A stretch of 6,466 nucleotides of DNA from an uncultured Clostridia bacterium (GCA_900548845.1 URMI01000057.1:1-6466); one strand, 5' to 3'; positions 1 through 6,181 are shown, numbered from the stretch's first letter. Translations and numbers: made by a program. Notes: a model not told the origin generated them from the sequence alone.

Positions 1-431
1 AAGATAAGAGCATCTCCGTCGTCGCCGCCGATATTTCGGAAGGCGCCCTCGAAGTCGCGCGCAACAACGTGCGCCGCAACAAAGCCAACGTCGTGGTCGT
101 CAAGAGCGACCTGTTTGAAAATATCCAGGGAAAATTCAACATCATCACCGCCAACCCGCCCTATGTGCGGAGCGGGGAGATCGCCTATCTCCAGCACGAG
201 GTGCGCGACTTCGAACCCCGCCTTGCGCTCGACGGCGGCACGGACGGCCTCGATTTTTACCGCCGCATCGCAGCGGGCGTGCGCGAACACATCGCCCGCG
301 GCGGCATGCTCATTTTGGAGTGCGGCGAAGATCAGGCGCAGGACGTTTTGAAGATCTTCTCCGACTGCGACTATGCGATGGTCGTCAAAGACCTCGCGGG
401 CAAGGAACGCATCGTCAAGATCGTATATTGA
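1..431 (+). CDS. prmC: Peptide chain release factor N5-glutamine methyltransferase (PrmC/HemK), 3' part
   Basis: Only the C-terminal half is present: the first complete codon is at base 3 and 142 residues are visible, against about 280 for the family. The protein uses S-adenosylmethionine to methylate the glutamine of the GGQ motif in release factors RF1 and RF2. The signature NPPY, which holds the target glutamine, is at visible residues 51-54 (bases 153-164). Before it, the stretch VVAADISEGALEVARNN matches the strand and acidic loop that bind SAM ribose; the glycine-rich SAM loop lies off the left edge. After it, EVRDFEPRLALDGGTDGLDFYR and GGMLILECG are typical of PrmC C-termini. It ends in TGA 24 bases before prfA, whose product is its substrate; prmC next to prfA is common in Firmicutes. 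There is no frameshift in the visible part. It is partial only because the window starts here. Confidence 0.95.
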   Translation, partial: DKSISVVAADISEGALEVARNNVRRNKANVVVVKSDLFENIQGKFNIITANPPYVRSGEIAYLQHEVRDFEPRLALDGGTDGLDFYRRIAAGVREHIARGGMLILECGEDQAQDVLKIFSDCDYAMVVKDLAGKERIVKIVY

Positions 432-447
432 GCGCTTTCTTAAGCGC
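432..447 (+). other. Short stem-loop in the prmC-prfA gap
   Basis: GCGCTT (432-437) pairs perfectly with AAGCGC (442-447) around a TCTT loop, filling most of the 24-base gap. No T-run follows, so it is not an intrinsic terminator. It lies where a ribosome binding site for prfA would be expected. It may be chance, or may influence coupling of prfA translation to prmC. Confidence 0.3.
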
Positions 448-455
448 GGCAGAGC

Positions 456-1520
456 ATGATGAGCAAAGTCAAAGACATCGCGGCGCGGTACGAAACGCTG
501 GGGGAACTCCTCTCCTCCCCCGAGACCGCTGCCGATCCCGCCCGCTGGGCGGCATATTCCAAGGAGCGGGCCTCCCTCGAAGAGATCGCGCTCCAATATT
601 ACGAGTGCGAACGCACGAAAAAGGAGATGGAAGCCGCCTTTTCGGAAGCGGAAAAAGAGACGGGCGAAATGAAGGAGCTGCTGCTCGAAGAGGGGTACGT
701 CCTCAAAGAGAAGCTCTCTACCCTTGAAAACGAGCTCAAAGTTTTGCTCCTTCCCAAGGACGAGAAAGACGACAGGGGCTGCACCCTCGAGATCCGCGCG
801 GGCGCGGGCGGCGAGGAAGCGGCGCTCTTTGCCTATGAGCTCTACCGCATGTACCAGGGGTACTGCGAAAAGCACCGTTTCCGCTTCGAACCCGTCGACC
901 TCAGCGAGACGGAGCTCGGCGGCATGAAGGAAGCCATCGTCAACATCAGCGGCAAGGGCGCCTACGGGCGCTTGAAATACGAGAGCGGCGTGCACCGCGT
1001 GCAGCGCGTGCCCGAAACGGAGTCGCAGGGGCGCATCCATACCTCGACGGTCACGGTCGCCGTCCTTCCCGAAGCGGAGGAACTCGAAGTGACGCTCGAC
1101 GAAAAGGACGTGCGCATCGACTTGTACCGCTCCTCGGGCGCGGGCGGGCAGAAGGTCAACAAAACGGAGACCGCCATCCGCCTCACCCATTTCCCGACGG
1201 GCATCGTCGTCACCTGCCAGGACGAGCGCAGCCAGCTCAAGAACCGCGAAAAGGCGTTCCGTGTGCTGCGCGCCCGCCTCTACGACTACTACAACGGCAG
1301 GCGGGAGGGCGAGGAAGCCGCAAACCGCAGGAGCCTCGTCGGCACGGGGGACAGGAGCGAACGCATCCGCACCTATAACTTCCCGCAGAGCCGCATCACC
1401 GATCACAGGATCGGGCTCAGCCTGCATTCGATGGAAAACTTCCTCGCGGGCGACCTCGACGAGATGCTCGACGCTTTGGCGCGGGCGGACCGGGAGGCGC
1501 GCCTTGCGGCAGGCGAATGA
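456..1520 (+). CDS. prfA: Peptide chain release factor 1 (RF1)
   Basis: RF1 recognises UAA and UAG stop codons in the ribosomal A site and triggers release of the finished peptide. The 354-residue length fits the family (about 355-360). The N-terminal helical domain covers roughly residues 1-100. The class-specific anticodon loop reads VPETESQGRIHTS, with PET at 186-188; a PxT tripeptide marks RF1, whereas RF2 has SPF. The catalytic GGQ is at 230-232 within SSGAGGQKVNKTET, and GDRSERIRTYNFPQSRITDHR follows near the C-terminus. Two adjacent ATGs (456 and 459) are possible starts; the second has AGAG four bases upstream, and neither has a strong Shine-Dalgarno. Translation may therefore be coupled to prmC, which ends 24 bases earlier. 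Its own stop is TGA, which RF1 does not read. The upstream PrmC is the enzyme expected to methylate Gln232. Confidence 0.97.
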   Translation: MMSKVKDIAARYETLGELLSSPETAADPARWAAYSKERASLEEIALQYYECERTKKEMEAAFSEAEKETGEMKELLLEEGYVLKEKLSTLENELKVLLLPKDEKDDRGCTLEIRAGAGGEEAALFAYELYRMYQGYCEKHRFRFEPVDLSETELGGMKEAIVNISGKGAYGRLKYESGVHRVQRVPETESQGRIHTSTVTVAVLPEAEELEVTLDEKDVRIDLYRSSGAGGQKVNKTETAIRLTHFPTGIVVTCQDERSQLKNREKAFRVLRARLYDYYNGRREGEEAANRRSLVGTGDRSERIRTYNFPQSRITDHRIGLSLHSMENFLAGDLDEMLDALARADREARLAAGE

Positions 1521-1540
1521 GAAAGCCAAACAATTTTCCC

Positions 1541-1547
1541 AAAGAGG
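1541..1547 (+). promoter_or_regulatory. Ribosome binding site deciding the aminotransferase start
   Basis: AAAGAGG lies eight bases before the ATG at 1556. An in-frame ATG at 1517 overlaps the prfA stop (ATGA) but would add 13 residues with no family resemblance. The site supports 1556 as the real start. Confidence 0.75.
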
Positions 1548-1555
1548 TATTTGAT

Positions 1556-2752
1556 ATGGAAAGACTTGCAAAGCGGATCCGCACCATCTCGCCTTCGCTG
1601 ACGCTTGCGATCAGCGCCAAGGCAAAGGCGATGAAGGCGGCGGGCGAAGACGTCGTCAACTTCGGCGTGGGGGAGCCCGACTTCAACACGCCCGAGCACA
1701 TCATCAAGGCCGCAGAAGACGCCCTCGAGCGCGGCTGCACCAAGTACACGCCCGCAGCCGGCCTTCCCGAACTGCGCCGCGCCATCTGCGATAAGTTCGC
1801 GCGCGACAACGGCCTCGAATACGAGCCTTCGCAGATCATCGTCTCCAACGGCGCCAAGCACTCCATCTTCAACGTGTGCTTCGCGCTCCTCGACCCGGGC
1901 GACGAGGTCATCATCCCCGCGCCCTACTGGCTCACCTATCCCGAAGTCGTCAAGGTGTGCGGCGGCGTGCCCGTCATCGTCGAAGCGAGCAAGAAGAACC
2001 ACTTCAAGATCACGCCCGAAGAGCTGAAAAGCGCCATCACGCCTAAGACCAAGCTTTTCATCTTCAATTCGCCCTGCAATCCCACGGGCGCCGTCTATAC
2101 GGAAGCGGAAGTGCGCGCGCTCGCCGCTGTCTGCGAAGAGGCGGGCATCTTCGTCCTTTCCGACGAAATTTATGAAAAGCTCGTCTACGGGGAAGAGAAG
2201 CCCTTCTCGATGGCTGCCGTCTCCCCCAAGATGAAGGAGCAGACCATCACCGTCAACGGCGTCTCCAAGACGTACGCGATGACGGGCTGGCGTATCGGCT
2301 ATCTCGCCGCGCCCCTCGACATCGCCAAGGCGATCTCTTCCTTCCAGAGCCACGCGACGAGCAACCCCAACTCCATCGCCCAGTACGCGACGATCAAGGC
2401 GCTCAACTCGCCCGAGGCTTCCGTCGAGGAGATGGTCGCCCGCTTTGCGCGCCGCCGTCTCGCCCTCATCGAGCGCGTTTCCGAGATGAAGGACGTCTAC
2501 TGCATCATCCCCGAAGGGGCGTTCTATGCGATGCTCGTCGTGAGCTCTACCTACGGCAAGAGCTTCGGCGCGCACAAGATCACCGACTCCATCTCCTTCT
2601 CCGACGTGCTGCTCGACGCCGCGAAAGTGGCGGTCGTGCCCGGCAAGGCGTTCGGCGCGGACGACTGCGTGCGCCTTTCCTATTCGCTCTCCATGAAGGA
2701 TATGTTGGAGGGTTTGGAGCGCATCGACGCCTTTGTGCAGAGCCTTCGGTGA
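1556..2752 (+). CDS. aspB: Class I pyridoxal-phosphate aminotransferase, aspartate aminotransferase type (subgroup I-beta)
   Basis: This 398-residue cytosolic enzyme most likely interconverts aspartate/2-oxoglutarate and oxaloacetate/glutamate. The cofactor lysine is K238 in NGVSKTYAMTGWRIGY, with R246 of the same motif contacting the phosphate. N175 (in NPTG), D203 and Y206 (in SDEIYEKL) are the other expected cofactor contacts, and R373 in CVRLSYS should bind the substrate alpha-carboxylate. T16 and K101 (in SNGAKHSIFN) fall at the positions that, in the Thermus enzyme, help recognise acidic side chains, which favours an aspartate or related acidic substrate. Some I-beta members also use prephenate or aromatic amino acids, so substrate range is not settled by sequence. 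The ATG at 1556 gives the typical N-terminus LAKRIRTISPSLTLAISAKAK. The gene starts 35 bases after prfA and is probably co-transcribed with it. The symbol follows the Bacillus homologue. Confidence 0.9.
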   Translation: MERLAKRIRTISPSLTLAISAKAKAMKAAGEDVVNFGVGEPDFNTPEHIIKAAEDALERGCTKYTPAAGLPELRRAICDKFARDNGLEYEPSQIIVSNGAKHSIFNVCFALLDPGDEVIIPAPYWLTYPEVVKVCGGVPVIVEASKKNHFKITPEELKSAITPKTKLFIFNSPCNPTGAVYTEAEVRALAAVCEEAGIFVLSDEIYEKLVYGEEKPFSMAAVSPKMKEQTITVNGVSKTYAMTGWRIGYLAAPLDIAKAISSFQSHATSNPNSIAQYATIKALNSPEASVEEMVARFARRRLALIERVSEMKDVYCIIPEGAFYAMLVVSSTYGKSFGAHKITDSISFSDVLLDAAKVAVVPGKAFGADDCVRLSYSLSMKDMLEGLERIDAFVQSLR

Positions 2753-2753
2753 G

Positions 2754-2780
2754 AAAAGTAAAAAATTTACCGCTTTTTTT
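2754..2780 (+). terminator. Weak AT-rich terminator candidate after the aminotransferase
   Basis: GTAAA (2758-2762) and TTTAC (2766-2770) form a weak stem. Alternatively, AAAAGTAAA can pair with TTTA plus CTTTT with a CCG bulge. A run of seven T follows (2774-2780). The stem is far weaker than those after gap, so termination may be partial. The new promoter immediately downstream supports a transcript boundary here. Confidence 0.4.
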
Positions 2781-2791
2781 CGGGAAACCCC

Positions 2792-2820
2792 TTGAAAAAT
2801 GCGTCAAAACTTGATAGAAT
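2792..2820 (+). promoter_or_regulatory. Sigma-A-type promoter for the P-loop gene (and probably thrC)
   Basis: TTGAAA (2792-2797) and TAGAAT (2815-2820) are separated by exactly 17 bases, each one or two mismatches from consensus. Transcription would start near 2827, giving a leader of about 36 bases. No other clear promoter is seen before thrC, so this one probably serves both genes. Confidence 0.7.
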
Positions 2821-2835
2821 AGAAGCATAATAAAC

Positions 2836-2857
2836 GCGCCGCGAGGCGCATAGGAGG
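2836..2857 (+). promoter_or_regulatory. 5'-UTR stem-loop followed by a strong ribosome binding site
   Basis: GCGCC (2836-2840) pairs with GGCGC (2845-2849) around GCGA, a GNRA-type tetraloop. Two bases later comes AGGAGG (2852-2857), five bases before the ATG at 2863. The hairpin leaves the ribosome binding site free and may protect the mRNA 5' end. Confidence 0.55.
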
Positions 2858-2862
2858 ATAAC

Positions 2863-3270
2863 ATGATCAAAATCATTTGCGGCCCCAAGGGAAGCGGAAA
2901 GACGAAGCGCATCATCGACGCGGCGAACGGCGCGGTCGATACAGCCAAGGGCCACTTGATTTTCATTACCGACACCAAGCGGTATATGTACGATCTCAGG
3001 CGCGAAGTGCGCTTCATCGACGTTTCCGATTACTCCGTCGCCGGGGAAGACGCGCTGTGCGGCTTCATCAAGGGCGTCATCGCAGGCAGCTACGATAACG
3101 AATTCGTCTATGTCGACGGCGTGGCGCGCATCGCAGGCAAGGCCATCAAGGATATGGCGCAGCTCTTCTATATGCTCGAGAAAGTCGCATCCATGCGCTC
3201 TCTCACCATCTACATCACCTGCAGCTGCGCGGAAGAGGAACTTCCCGAATTCGCGAAGAAGTACCTGTAA
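2863..3270 (+). CDS. Small standalone P-loop NTP-binding protein, function unknown
   Basis: This 135-residue soluble protein has a perfect Walker A motif, GPKGSGKT at residues 7-14, directly after the first strand (MIKIIC). A Walker B-like strand, FVYVD, is at 81-85. Further predicted strands are HLIFITD, VRFIDVSD and LTIYITCSC. There is no signal peptide or membrane segment. The pattern YDLRREVRFIDVSDY, then GFIKGVIAGSYD, then FVYVDG and a C-terminal EEELPEFAKKY agrees with a small Clostridia family that I recall from databases, sometimes labelled 'twitching motility protein PilT' without support. It lacks the size and domains of PilT. The glycine-rich start and spacing also resemble thymidine-kinase-like folds, but the TK zinc and lasso regions are absent. 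It has its own promoter and AGGAGG site and is followed by thrC after 119 bases. Coding is secure; biochemical role is not known. Confidence 0.9.
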   Translation: MIKIICGPKGSGKTKRIIDAANGAVDTAKGHLIFITDTKRYMYDLRREVRFIDVSDYSVAGEDALCGFIKGVIAGSYDNEFVYVDGVARIAGKAIKDMAQLFYMLEKVASMRSLTIYITCSCAEEELPEFAKKYL

Positions 3271-3278
3271 GGCAGAAC

Positions 3279-3376
3279 GGGGCATCCGCCCCAAGACATT
3301 TCAAAAGAACACTTTCCCGTTACGTCCCTTTTTCATAAGGGGCGTTTTCGGGCGTTTCAGAGGGCGCAGTGCCCTT
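3279..3376 (+). promoter_or_regulatory. thrC upstream region with three small stem-loops
   Basis: Three inverted repeats lie in the 119-bp gap: GGGGC/GCCCC (3279-3283 with 3288-3292), CCCTT/AAGGG (3326-3330 with 3337-3341) and AGGGC/GCCCT (3361-3365 with 3371-3375). The second is followed by GCGTTTT, making it a poor terminator candidate. The arm GCCCTT (3371-3376) could instead pair with AGGGGC (3338-3343), which would break the second and third stems. The last stem ends two bases before the thrC ribosome binding site. No ATG-started leader peptide and no T-box consensus are present. Structures are seen; regulation is inferred. Confidence 0.4.
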
Positions 3377-3377
3377 G

Positions 3378-3384
3378 AAGGAGG
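3378..3384 (+). promoter_or_regulatory. Ribosome binding site deciding the thrC start
   Basis: AAGGAGG lies five bases before the ATG at 3390. A GTG at 3369 is in frame but would place this site inside the coding region, so 3390 is chosen. Confidence 0.85.
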
Positions 3385-3389
3385 CGACA

Positions 3390-4886
3390 ATGTATTTTAT
3401 CAGTACGCGGGGCAATGAGCGCGTCACGGGCGCCGAGGCCGTCGTACAGGGGCTCGCGAAGGACGGCGGGCTGTTCGTTCCCGAAAAATTCCCCACCGTT
3501 TCGGCGGAGGAGATGGAGCGCATGCTCGCGATGGACTATCCCGAACGCGCCGCCCTCGTCCTTTCCAAGTACTTCGACGAATACGATAAGGACGAGCTGC
3601 TGTCCGCACTCAAAGCGGCATACGCCCAGTTCGACGACGGCGACGCCGCTCCCCTCGTCAAGGTGGAAAACGGCATGTTCATGCTCGAACTCTATCACGG
3701 CCCCACCTGCGCCTTCAAGGATATGGCGCTCACCGTGCTTCCCTATCTTTTAAGGAAGGGGTGCGATCTTCTGGGCATCAAGGAGACCATCCTCATCCTC
3801 GTCGCGACGAGCGGCGATACGGGCAAGGCGGCGCTCGAAGGCTTCCGCGACAGAGAGGGCGTCAAGATCATGGTCGTCTACCCCGACGACGGCGTCTCCA
3901 AGATGCAGAAGCTGCAGATGTGCACGCAGGACGGGGAGAACGTCAACGTTGTGGCGGTCAAGGGCAACTTCGACGACTGCCAGACGACGGTCAAGCGCAT
4001 TTTCCACTCCGAAGAGTGCAAAGAAGAGCTGAGAAAGCGGGGGATCCGCCTCTCGTCCGCCAATTCCATCAACTTCGGAAGGCTGGCGCCGCAGATCGCC
4101 TACTATTTCTCCGCCTATCTCGATCTCGTCTCCTCCGAGCAGATCAAGATGGGGGACAAGGTGGATTTCACCGTGCCCACGGGCAACTTCGGCAACATCC
4201 TCGCGGCCTACTATGCCAAGCAGATGGGGCTTCCCGTCGGCAGGCTCGTGTGCGCTTCCAACCGCAACAACGTCCTCACCGACTTCATCCTGCGCGGCGT
4301 GTACGACAGCAAGCGTCCCTTCTTCAAGACGATGTCCCCCTCGATGGACATCCTCATCTCGTCCAATCTCGAGCGCCTTCTTTACGAGATCTCGGGAAGG
4401 GACGCCGCACTCACCGCAGAGCGCATGGAGGCCCTCGTGAAGACGGGCAGATATTCCGTGCGTGCGGAGGAGCTCAAAAGTATCCGCGAACAGTTCTACG
4501 CGGGCTATGCTTCGGAGGACGACACGGTGGACTGCGTCTATGAGTTCTTCACCGAGTACGGCTATCCCATGGATCCGCATACGGGCGTTGCGATGTTCGT
4601 CGCCGAGCGCTATCACGAATCGCTCGAAAAGGAGACGCCTCCCGTAACCCCCGGGCCGATGGTCGTCGTCTCGACGGCGAGCCCCTATAAGTTCCCGCAG
4701 GCCGTTTACTACGCGCTCACGGGCAACGACGTCAAAGACAGCTTTAAGGGCATCAAGCGCATCAACCTTCTGACGGCGATGAAGGTGCCCGAAAGCCTGA
4801 AAGAGATCCGCTACAAGCCCATCCGCTTCAAGACGTCTGTCTCTTCCGATAAGATCTTCGATGAAGTTTTGAAGTTCGTCGGCTGA
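3390..4886 (+). CDS. thrC: Threonine synthase
   Basis: ThrC is a PLP enzyme that converts O-phospho-L-homoserine and water to L-threonine and phosphate, the last step of threonine synthesis from aspartate. The 498-residue length lies in the range of the E. coli/yeast-type enzymes (about 430-515). The N-terminal domain starts MYFISTRGNERVTGAEAVVQG, typical of this clade. The Schiff-base lysine is K110 in HGPTCAFKDMAL. ATSGDTG is at 139-145, and PTGNFGN at 263-269 is the glycine-rich loop expected to hold the cofactor phosphate. The C-terminus (STASPYKFPQAVYYAL, then DEVLKFVG) is also characteristic. The start at 3390 is fixed by AAGGAGG. It probably shares a transcript with the preceding P-loop gene. 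Aspartate produced by the nearby aminotransferase would be the upstream precursor of its pathway; no thrA or thrB is in the window. No obvious intrinsic terminator follows it. Confidence 0.97.
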   Translation: MYFISTRGNERVTGAEAVVQGLAKDGGLFVPEKFPTVSAEEMERMLAMDYPERAALVLSKYFDEYDKDELLSALKAAYAQFDDGDAAPLVKVENGMFMLELYHGPTCAFKDMALTVLPYLLRKGCDLLGIKETILILVATSGDTGKAALEGFRDREGVKIMVVYPDDGVSKMQKLQMCTQDGENVNVVAVKGNFDDCQTTVKRIFHSEECKEELRKRGIRLSSANSINFGRLAPQIAYYFSAYLDLVSSEQIKMGDKVDFTVPTGNFGNILAAYYAKQMGLPVGRLVCASNRNNVLTDFILRGVYDSKRPFFKTMSPSMDILISSNLERLLYEISGRDAALTAERMEALVKTGRYSVRAEELKSIREQFYAGYASEDDTVDCVYEFFTEYGYPMDPHTGVAMFVAERYHESLEKETPPVTPGPMVVVSTASPYKFPQAVYYALTGNDVKDSFKGIKRINLLTAMKVPESLKEIRYKPIRFKTSVSSDKIFDEVLKFVG

Positions 4887-4915
4887 GGAGTTTGTTTTCA
4901 GAGGCAGGCGAAACG

Positions 4916-4928
4916 TGTCAAAATGACA
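4916..4928. promoter_or_regulatory. Perfect palindrome upstream of gap, operator candidate
   Basis: TGTCA-AAA-TGACA is a perfect 5+3+5 inverted repeat, centred about 80 bases before the predicted gap transcription start. No T-run follows, so it is not a terminator. I cannot assign it to a known regulator; it could be a protein-binding site or chance. Confidence 0.35.
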
Positions 4929-4939
4929 GAAATGTTGCT

Positions 4940-4980
4940 CGAAAAGGGGAAAATTTCCCAAAAGTCTTGACTACTTTTCG
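4940..4980. promoter_or_regulatory. Nested inverted repeats around the gap -35 box, operator candidate
   Basis: GGGAAAATTTCCC (4947-4959) is a near-perfect palindrome ending seven bases before the -35 hexamer. It lies inside a wider inverted repeat, CGAAAAG (4940-4946) and CTTTTCG (4974-4980), which also encloses the -35 box. The position suits a regulator-binding site for gap, or an UP-like AT-rich element. The sequence is seen; the role is inferred. Confidence 0.4.
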
Positions 4981-4995
4981 CGAATGTGCTACAAT
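4967..4995 (+). promoter_or_regulatory. Strong extended -10 promoter of gap
   Basis: TTGACT (4967-4972) and TACAAT (4990-4995) are separated by 17 bases, and TGC precedes the -10 hexamer, forming an extended -10. Each hexamer is one mismatch from consensus. Transcription should start near 5002, giving a leader of about 53 bases. This is the best promoter in the window, as expected for a glycolytic gene. Confidence 0.85.
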
Positions 4996-5008
4996 GTTAT
5001 GGTAAATA

Positions 5009-5032
5009 CGGCTTCCGCGGGTGCGGATGCCG
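5009..5032 (+). promoter_or_regulatory. 5'-UTR stem-loop of gap mRNA
   Basis: CGGCTTCCGC (5009-5018) pairs with GCGGATGCCG (5023-5032) around GGGT, a ten-position stem with a single T-T mismatch. It begins about seven bases after the predicted transcript start and ends six bases before the ribosome binding site. No T-run follows directly. It is likely a 5' mRNA stabiliser or structure barrier rather than a terminator. Confidence 0.6.
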
Positions 5033-5038
5033 AAAAAA

Positions 5039-5044
5039 GAGGAG
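5039..5044 (+). promoter_or_regulatory. Ribosome binding site of gap
   Basis: GAGGAG lies ten bases before the ATG at 5055; a weaker TTAGG at 5047-5050 is closer. This supports 5055 rather than an in-frame GTG at 4986, which overlaps the promoter. Confidence 0.75.
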
Positions 5045-5054
5045 ATTAGGTATT

Positions 5055-6074
5055 ATGGCAAATGTAAGAGTTGCAATCAATGGCTTCGGCAGAATCGGCC
5101 GCCTTGCGTTCCGTCAGATGTTCGGCGCAGATGGCTATGAGATCGTCGCGATCAACGACCTGACCAGCCCCAAGATGCTCGCGCATCTTCTCAAGTATGA
5201 CTCCGCACAGGGCAGATACGAGCACGCAGACACCGTGTCCGCCGATGACGAAGCAGGCACCATCACCGTCTGCGGCAAGACCATCAAGATCTATGCCGAA
5301 AAGGACGCAAAGAACCTTCCTTGGGGCGAGATCGGCGTAGACGTCGTGCTTGAATGCACGGGCTTCTACACCTCCAAGGCAAAGAGCCAGGCTCACATCG
5401 ATGCAGGCGCAAAGAAAGTCGTCATCTCCGCACCCGCGGGCAACGATCTTCCCACCGTCGTGTTCAGCGTCAACGAGAAGTCGCTCAAGAAGTCGGATAC
5501 CATCATCTCCGCTGCTTCCTGCACGACCAACTGCCTCGCTCCCATGGCTGATACCCTCAACAAGCTCGCTAAGATCAAGAAGGGCTACATGACGACCATC
5601 CACGCTTACACGGGCGACCAGATGGTGCTCGACGGTCCTCACCGCAAGGGCGATCTTCGCCGTGCGCGTGCCGCTGCCGTCAACATCGTTCCCAACTCCA
5701 CGGGCGCAGCGAAGGCGATCGGTCTTGTCATCCCCGAACTCAACGGCGTGCTCGACGGCTGCGCTCAGCGCGTGCCCGTTCCCACCGGTTCCCTCACCCA
5801 GCTCGTCGCGATCTGCGAAGGCGAAGTCGATAAGGACGCTGTCAACAAGGCGATGAAGGACGCTTCCTCCGCTTCCTTCGGCTACACCGAAGAAGAGATC
5901 GTCTCTTCCGATATCGTCGGCATCACCTACGGTTCGCTGTTCGACGCTACGCAGACCAAGTGCATGCCCATGGGCGACGGCACGACGCTCGTCAAGGTCG
6001 TCTCCTGGTACGATAATGAGAACTCCTACACCAGCCAGATGGTGCGCACGATCAAGTACTTCGCAGAGCTTTGA
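5055..6074 (+). CDS. gap: Glyceraldehyde-3-phosphate dehydrogenase, phosphorylating (type I)
   Basis: This 339-residue cytosolic glycolytic enzyme oxidises glyceraldehyde 3-phosphate to 1,3-bisphosphoglycerate with NAD+ and phosphate. The Rossmann dinucleotide motif NGFGRIGR is at residues 9-16. D35, at the end of the second strand (AINDLT), favours NAD+ over NADP+. The catalytic cysteine is C156 in [12 protein letters not shown], and its partner histidine is H183 in [10 protein letters not shown]. The S-loop region [16 protein letters not shown] and the following [12 protein letters not shown] are standard, and [13 protein letters not shown] marks the C-terminus. The start at 5055 gives the usual [12 protein letters not shown]. 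Codons such as GCT, CTT and TCC are more frequent than in neighbours, as expected of a highly expressed gene. It has its own strong promoter, leader hairpin and terminators, and it is not followed by pgk or tpiA, so it appears to be monocistronic. Confidence 0.98.
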   Translation: MANVRVAINGFGRIGRLAFRQMFGADGYEIVAINDLTSPKMLAHLLKYDSAQGRYEHADTVSADDEAGTITVCGKTIKIYAEKDAKNLPWGEIGVDVVLECTGFYTSKAKSQAHIDAGAKKVVISAPAGNDLPTVVFSVNEKSLKKSDTIISAASCTTNCLAPMADTLNKLAKIKKGYMTTIHAYTGDQMVLDGPHRKGDLRRARAAAVNIVPNSTGAAKAIGLVIPELNGVLDGCAQRVPVPTGSLTQLVAICEGEVDKDAVNKAMKDASSASFGYTEEEIVSSDIVGITYGSLFDATQTKCMPMGDGTTLVKVVSWYDNENSYTSQMVRTIKYFAEL

Positions 6075-6092
6075 TCGGAACTTGAACAAAAA

Positions 6093-6118
6093 GAGCGCTC
6101 TCCCTCGGGAGGGCGCTC
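6093..6118 (-). terminator. GC-rich hairpin after gap, best terminator on the - strand
   Basis: GAGCGCTCTCCC (6093-6104) pairs with GGGAGGGCGCTC (6107-6118) with one G-T wobble; the innermost pair probably opens to leave a CTCG loop. AAAAA precedes it on the + strand but no T-run follows, so the canonical hairpin-plus-U-tract faces leftward transcription. On the + strand it may still cap the gap mRNA 3' end. Confidence 0.6.
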
Positions 6119-6144
6119 CAGGAAACAATAGAAATGTTTTCGAA

Positions 6145-6181
6145 AAACGGCGTAGCTTGCGGGCTATGCCGTTTCTTTATT
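6145..6181 (+). terminator. Intrinsic terminator of gap, probably bidirectional
   Basis: AAACGGCGTAGC (6145-6156) pairs with GCTATGCCGTTT (6163-6174), one G-T wobble, loop TTGCGG, followed by CTTTATT. On the opposite strand the stem is followed by TTTTTCG, so it may act in both directions. It marks the end of the GC-rich part of the window. Confidence 0.75.

Noticed and set aside
1403..2575. Long open frame on the - strand opposite prfA and the aminotransferase (390 codons)
   Set aside because: The + strand genes have complete family motifs. The reverse frame is rich in Asp, Arg, Gly and Leu without any recognisable domain, as is usual for antisense frames in GC-rich genes.
3271..3389. T-box or threonine attenuator leader before thrC
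   Set aside because: The conserved T-box antiterminator block (AGGGTGGNACCGCG) is absent, the spacer is too short, and there is no ATG-started peptide rich in Thr codons.
3750..4961. Long - strand open frame opposite thrC (403 codons)
   Set aside because: It is a shadow of thrC, with biased composition (many His, Asp, Val, Leu, Arg) and no motif or ribosome binding site.
4986..5054. N-terminal extension of gap from a GTG at 4986
   Set aside because: It overlaps the -10 box and the leader hairpin, is Arg/Gly/Cys-rich and unlike GAPDH N-termini. The ATG at 5055 has a good ribosome binding site.
5046..6128. Long - strand open frame opposite gap (360 codons)
   Set aside because: It is a shadow of gap. 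It would start inside the terminator region and has no recognisable domain.
6093..6181. Possible CRISPR or mobile-element repeats
   Set aside because: The repeats are only two unrelated hairpins with terminator character. No regularly spaced direct repeats, transposase or terminal inverted repeats were seen anywhere in the window.
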